From assembly GCA_947489685.1 (NCBI GenBank), contig CANLEM010000002.1:186001-250000 (forward strand): a stretch of DNA of 64,000 bases. The letters are read 5' to 3'. The notes below the pieces were generated by a model. It did not search any database. It was not told the origin of the DNA and was given only the letters and a program-made list of their open reading frames with translations. Positions 63,242-64,000 of the stretch are shown here, piece by piece. The number at the start of each line of letters is the position of its first letter. Within the stretch, counting starts at the first letter, position 1. The position numbers were made by a program, and so were the translations under genes. The DNA comes from an uncultured Aquimarina sp. GTDB taxonomy: Bacteria > Bacteroidota > Bacteroidia > Flavobacteriales > Flavobacteriaceae.

Positions 63242-63314
63242 TAGCGGGAACAGGACTCGAACCTGTGACCTTCGGGTTATGAGCCCGACGAGCTGCCTAC
63301 TGCTCTATCCCGCG
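63242..63314 (-). tRNA. tRNA-Met(CAT), initiator type
   Basis: A complete cloverleaf. The acceptor stem is GCGGGA/TCCCGC with position 1 (C) unpaired against position 72 (T). The anticodon loop is CTCATAA, the stem carries three G-C pairs (GGG/CCC), and the T-loop is TTCGAGT. The unpaired first position and the GGG/CCC anticodon stem are initiator hallmarks. CCA is not encoded. Its 3' half is the sequence duplicated at 54125, 29541 and 18381. Confidence 0.92.
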
Positions 63315-63337
63315 ATATACAATCGTAAACTCACTTT

Positions 63338-63390
63338 GATCTGTGATCTTCGGGTTATGAGCCCGACGAGCTACGTATTGCTCCTTGCGG
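63338..63390 (-). pseudogene. Decayed second tRNA-Met copy
   Basis: The anticodon arm and part of the D-arm (TAGCTCGTCGGGCTCATAAC and CCCGAAGATCACAG) match the intact tRNA, but the T-arm and acceptor are lost or changed. It lies 24 bases upstream of the intact gene, suggesting a former tandem pair. Confidence 0.7.
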
Positions 63391-63485
63391 ACGGCAAATA
63401 TACAACCATTTTTAATTTAAACAATACTATTTACACTAAAAAATAGTAAAAACAACCCAAGTAACTCCTAATTAATACGTTATAA

Positions 63486-63668
63486 TCATTGCCCTATACT
63501 TATAGCATCAAAACTTACAAGTTCTTGCTCCTCAAATCGAGGATGCAACTCAATAGGATTACAACAAACCTCACAATCTTCGACATAAGTCTGATAATTT
63601 ACCGAAGGATCCAAAAGCATCGATATTTCTGACCAACAATATGGGCATTGAAAAAAATGTTCGAACAT
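63486..63668 (-). CDS. CPXCG-motif cysteine-rich small protein
   Basis: The 60-residue protein has two zinc-ribbon knuckles, CPYC (in QCPYCWSEISMLLDPS) and CEVCCNPIEL. This is the CPXCG family of short zinc-binding proteins, though here the first knuckle has Trp in place of Gly. Function unknown. Confidence 0.88.
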   Translation of the reverse strand: MFEHFFQCPYCWSEISMLLDPSVNYQTYVEDCEVCCNPIELHPRFEEQELVSFDAISIGQ

Positions 63669-63734
63669 AGGTTTTGTTTATAAATGCTTCTAAAAAATAC
63701 TTCGACAAACTCGATTATTACAGAGCGTGGGGGC

Positions 63735-64000
63735 TTAAAAATCAATATTCAGTAACTGCCCCGTAAGTTGCAAAAGTTGTAACTCTGCAATCTTAGCATC
63801 GTATTTTGCCGCATTTTTATTGGTTTCGGCTAGTATCAAATTAATCTGCGCCTGCCTAAACTCTATAGATGTAATTTGACCTAGTTTAAACCGCTCTCTT
63901 GAGCGTTCAAAATTATTTTGATTGGTAAGTACATTTTGTTGTTGGATGGTGTACACACTAAGTCTATTTTTGTAATTGCCTAATGCATTAGCAATATTAC
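63735..64000 (-). CDS. TolC-family outer-membrane protein, C-terminal end (runs off right edge)
   Basis: The frame is open from the right edge to TAA at 63735 (about 88 codons). It shows the closing helical hairpin of TolC proteins: NALGNYKNRLSVYTIQQQNV, ERSRERFKLGQITSIEFRQA and QINLILAETNKNAAKYDAKI, ending LLQLTGQLLNIDF. The start and partner genes lie beyond 64000. Confidence 0.88.
   Translation of the reverse strand, partial: NIANALGNYKNRLSVYTIQQQNVLTNQNNFERSRERFKLGQITSIEFRQAQINLILAETNKNAAKYDAKIAELQLLQLTGQLLNIDF

Noticed and set aside
18381..63314. Integron or CRISPR array
   Set aside because: No attC-like structures, integron integrase, Cas genes or regular short spacers. The repeats are tRNA 3' halves kilobases apart.

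Overview
The window looks like the chromosome of a marine Flavobacteriia member (Bacteroidota; an Aquimarina-like Flavobacteriaceae is a guess). The DNA is AT-rich and most starts lack a Shine-Dalgarno sequence. The gene families are typical of the phylum: a TonB receptor with a DUF4249 lipoprotein, LytS/LytTR two-component pairs, an NrfHA plus fused CcsBA set, a speA-agmatinase-deoxyhypusine synthase run, and ISAon1-type transposase relics.

Region 1 (1-17.9 kb) shows no sign of mobility. It starts with the first 1,496 codons of a Tc-toxin B component (SpvB domain, FG-GAP repeats, TcdB middle domains), whose 3' end lies outside the window. Next come two membrane proteins, a TonB receptor/DUF4249/histidine kinase/LytTR regulator operon, and a group around a Crp/Fnr-type regulator (DUF2892, methyltransferase, fatty-acid hydroxylase-like protein) with two matching palindromic operators. 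A large polytopic membrane protein and a divergent GT2 glycosyltransferase close the region.

Region 2 (about 18-63.3 kb) has an unusual architecture. An intact initiator-type tRNA-Met(CAT) sits on the minus strand at 63242-63314. Copies of its 3' half, each followed on the minus strand by a terminator-like hairpin, recur at 54125, 29541 and 18381. Clusters of GTAC-core repeats lie on both sides of these copies, and the repeat type matches between the two ends of each interval. This reads as three or more elements inserted in tandem into one tRNA gene: about 9.1 kb (54.2-63.2), 24.5 kb (29.6-54.1) and 11.1 kb (18.4-29.5). No integrase is visible in any of them. The 11-kb element carries a DUF1611 protein, a PLP racemase fused to a VanX-like dipeptidase, and a stress set (GroES, CsbD-like, cupin, MscS, prohibitin, AraC-type regulator, cold-shock protein). 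The 24.5-kb element carries a K+ channel, a DUF2235 hydrolase, an RND efflux system whose TolC protein has an extra periplasmic-binding domain, an HtrA-like protease, outer-membrane proteins, NrfH/NrfA/CcsBA for nitrite ammonification, a LytTR two-component pair and small genes. The 9-kb element carries a possible leader RNA, arginine decarboxylase, agmatinase, a deoxyhypusine synthase-family protein, an RMD1/DUF155 protein, an ATP-grasp ligase and an N-formylglutamate amidohydrolase-DUF1704 fusion.

Beyond the tRNA are a decayed second tRNA copy, a small CPXCG zinc-ribbon protein and the C-terminal end of another TolC-family protein that runs off the right edge. All functions are inferred from sequence pattern alone. 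The tandem-insertion reading is an inference from repeat geometry.
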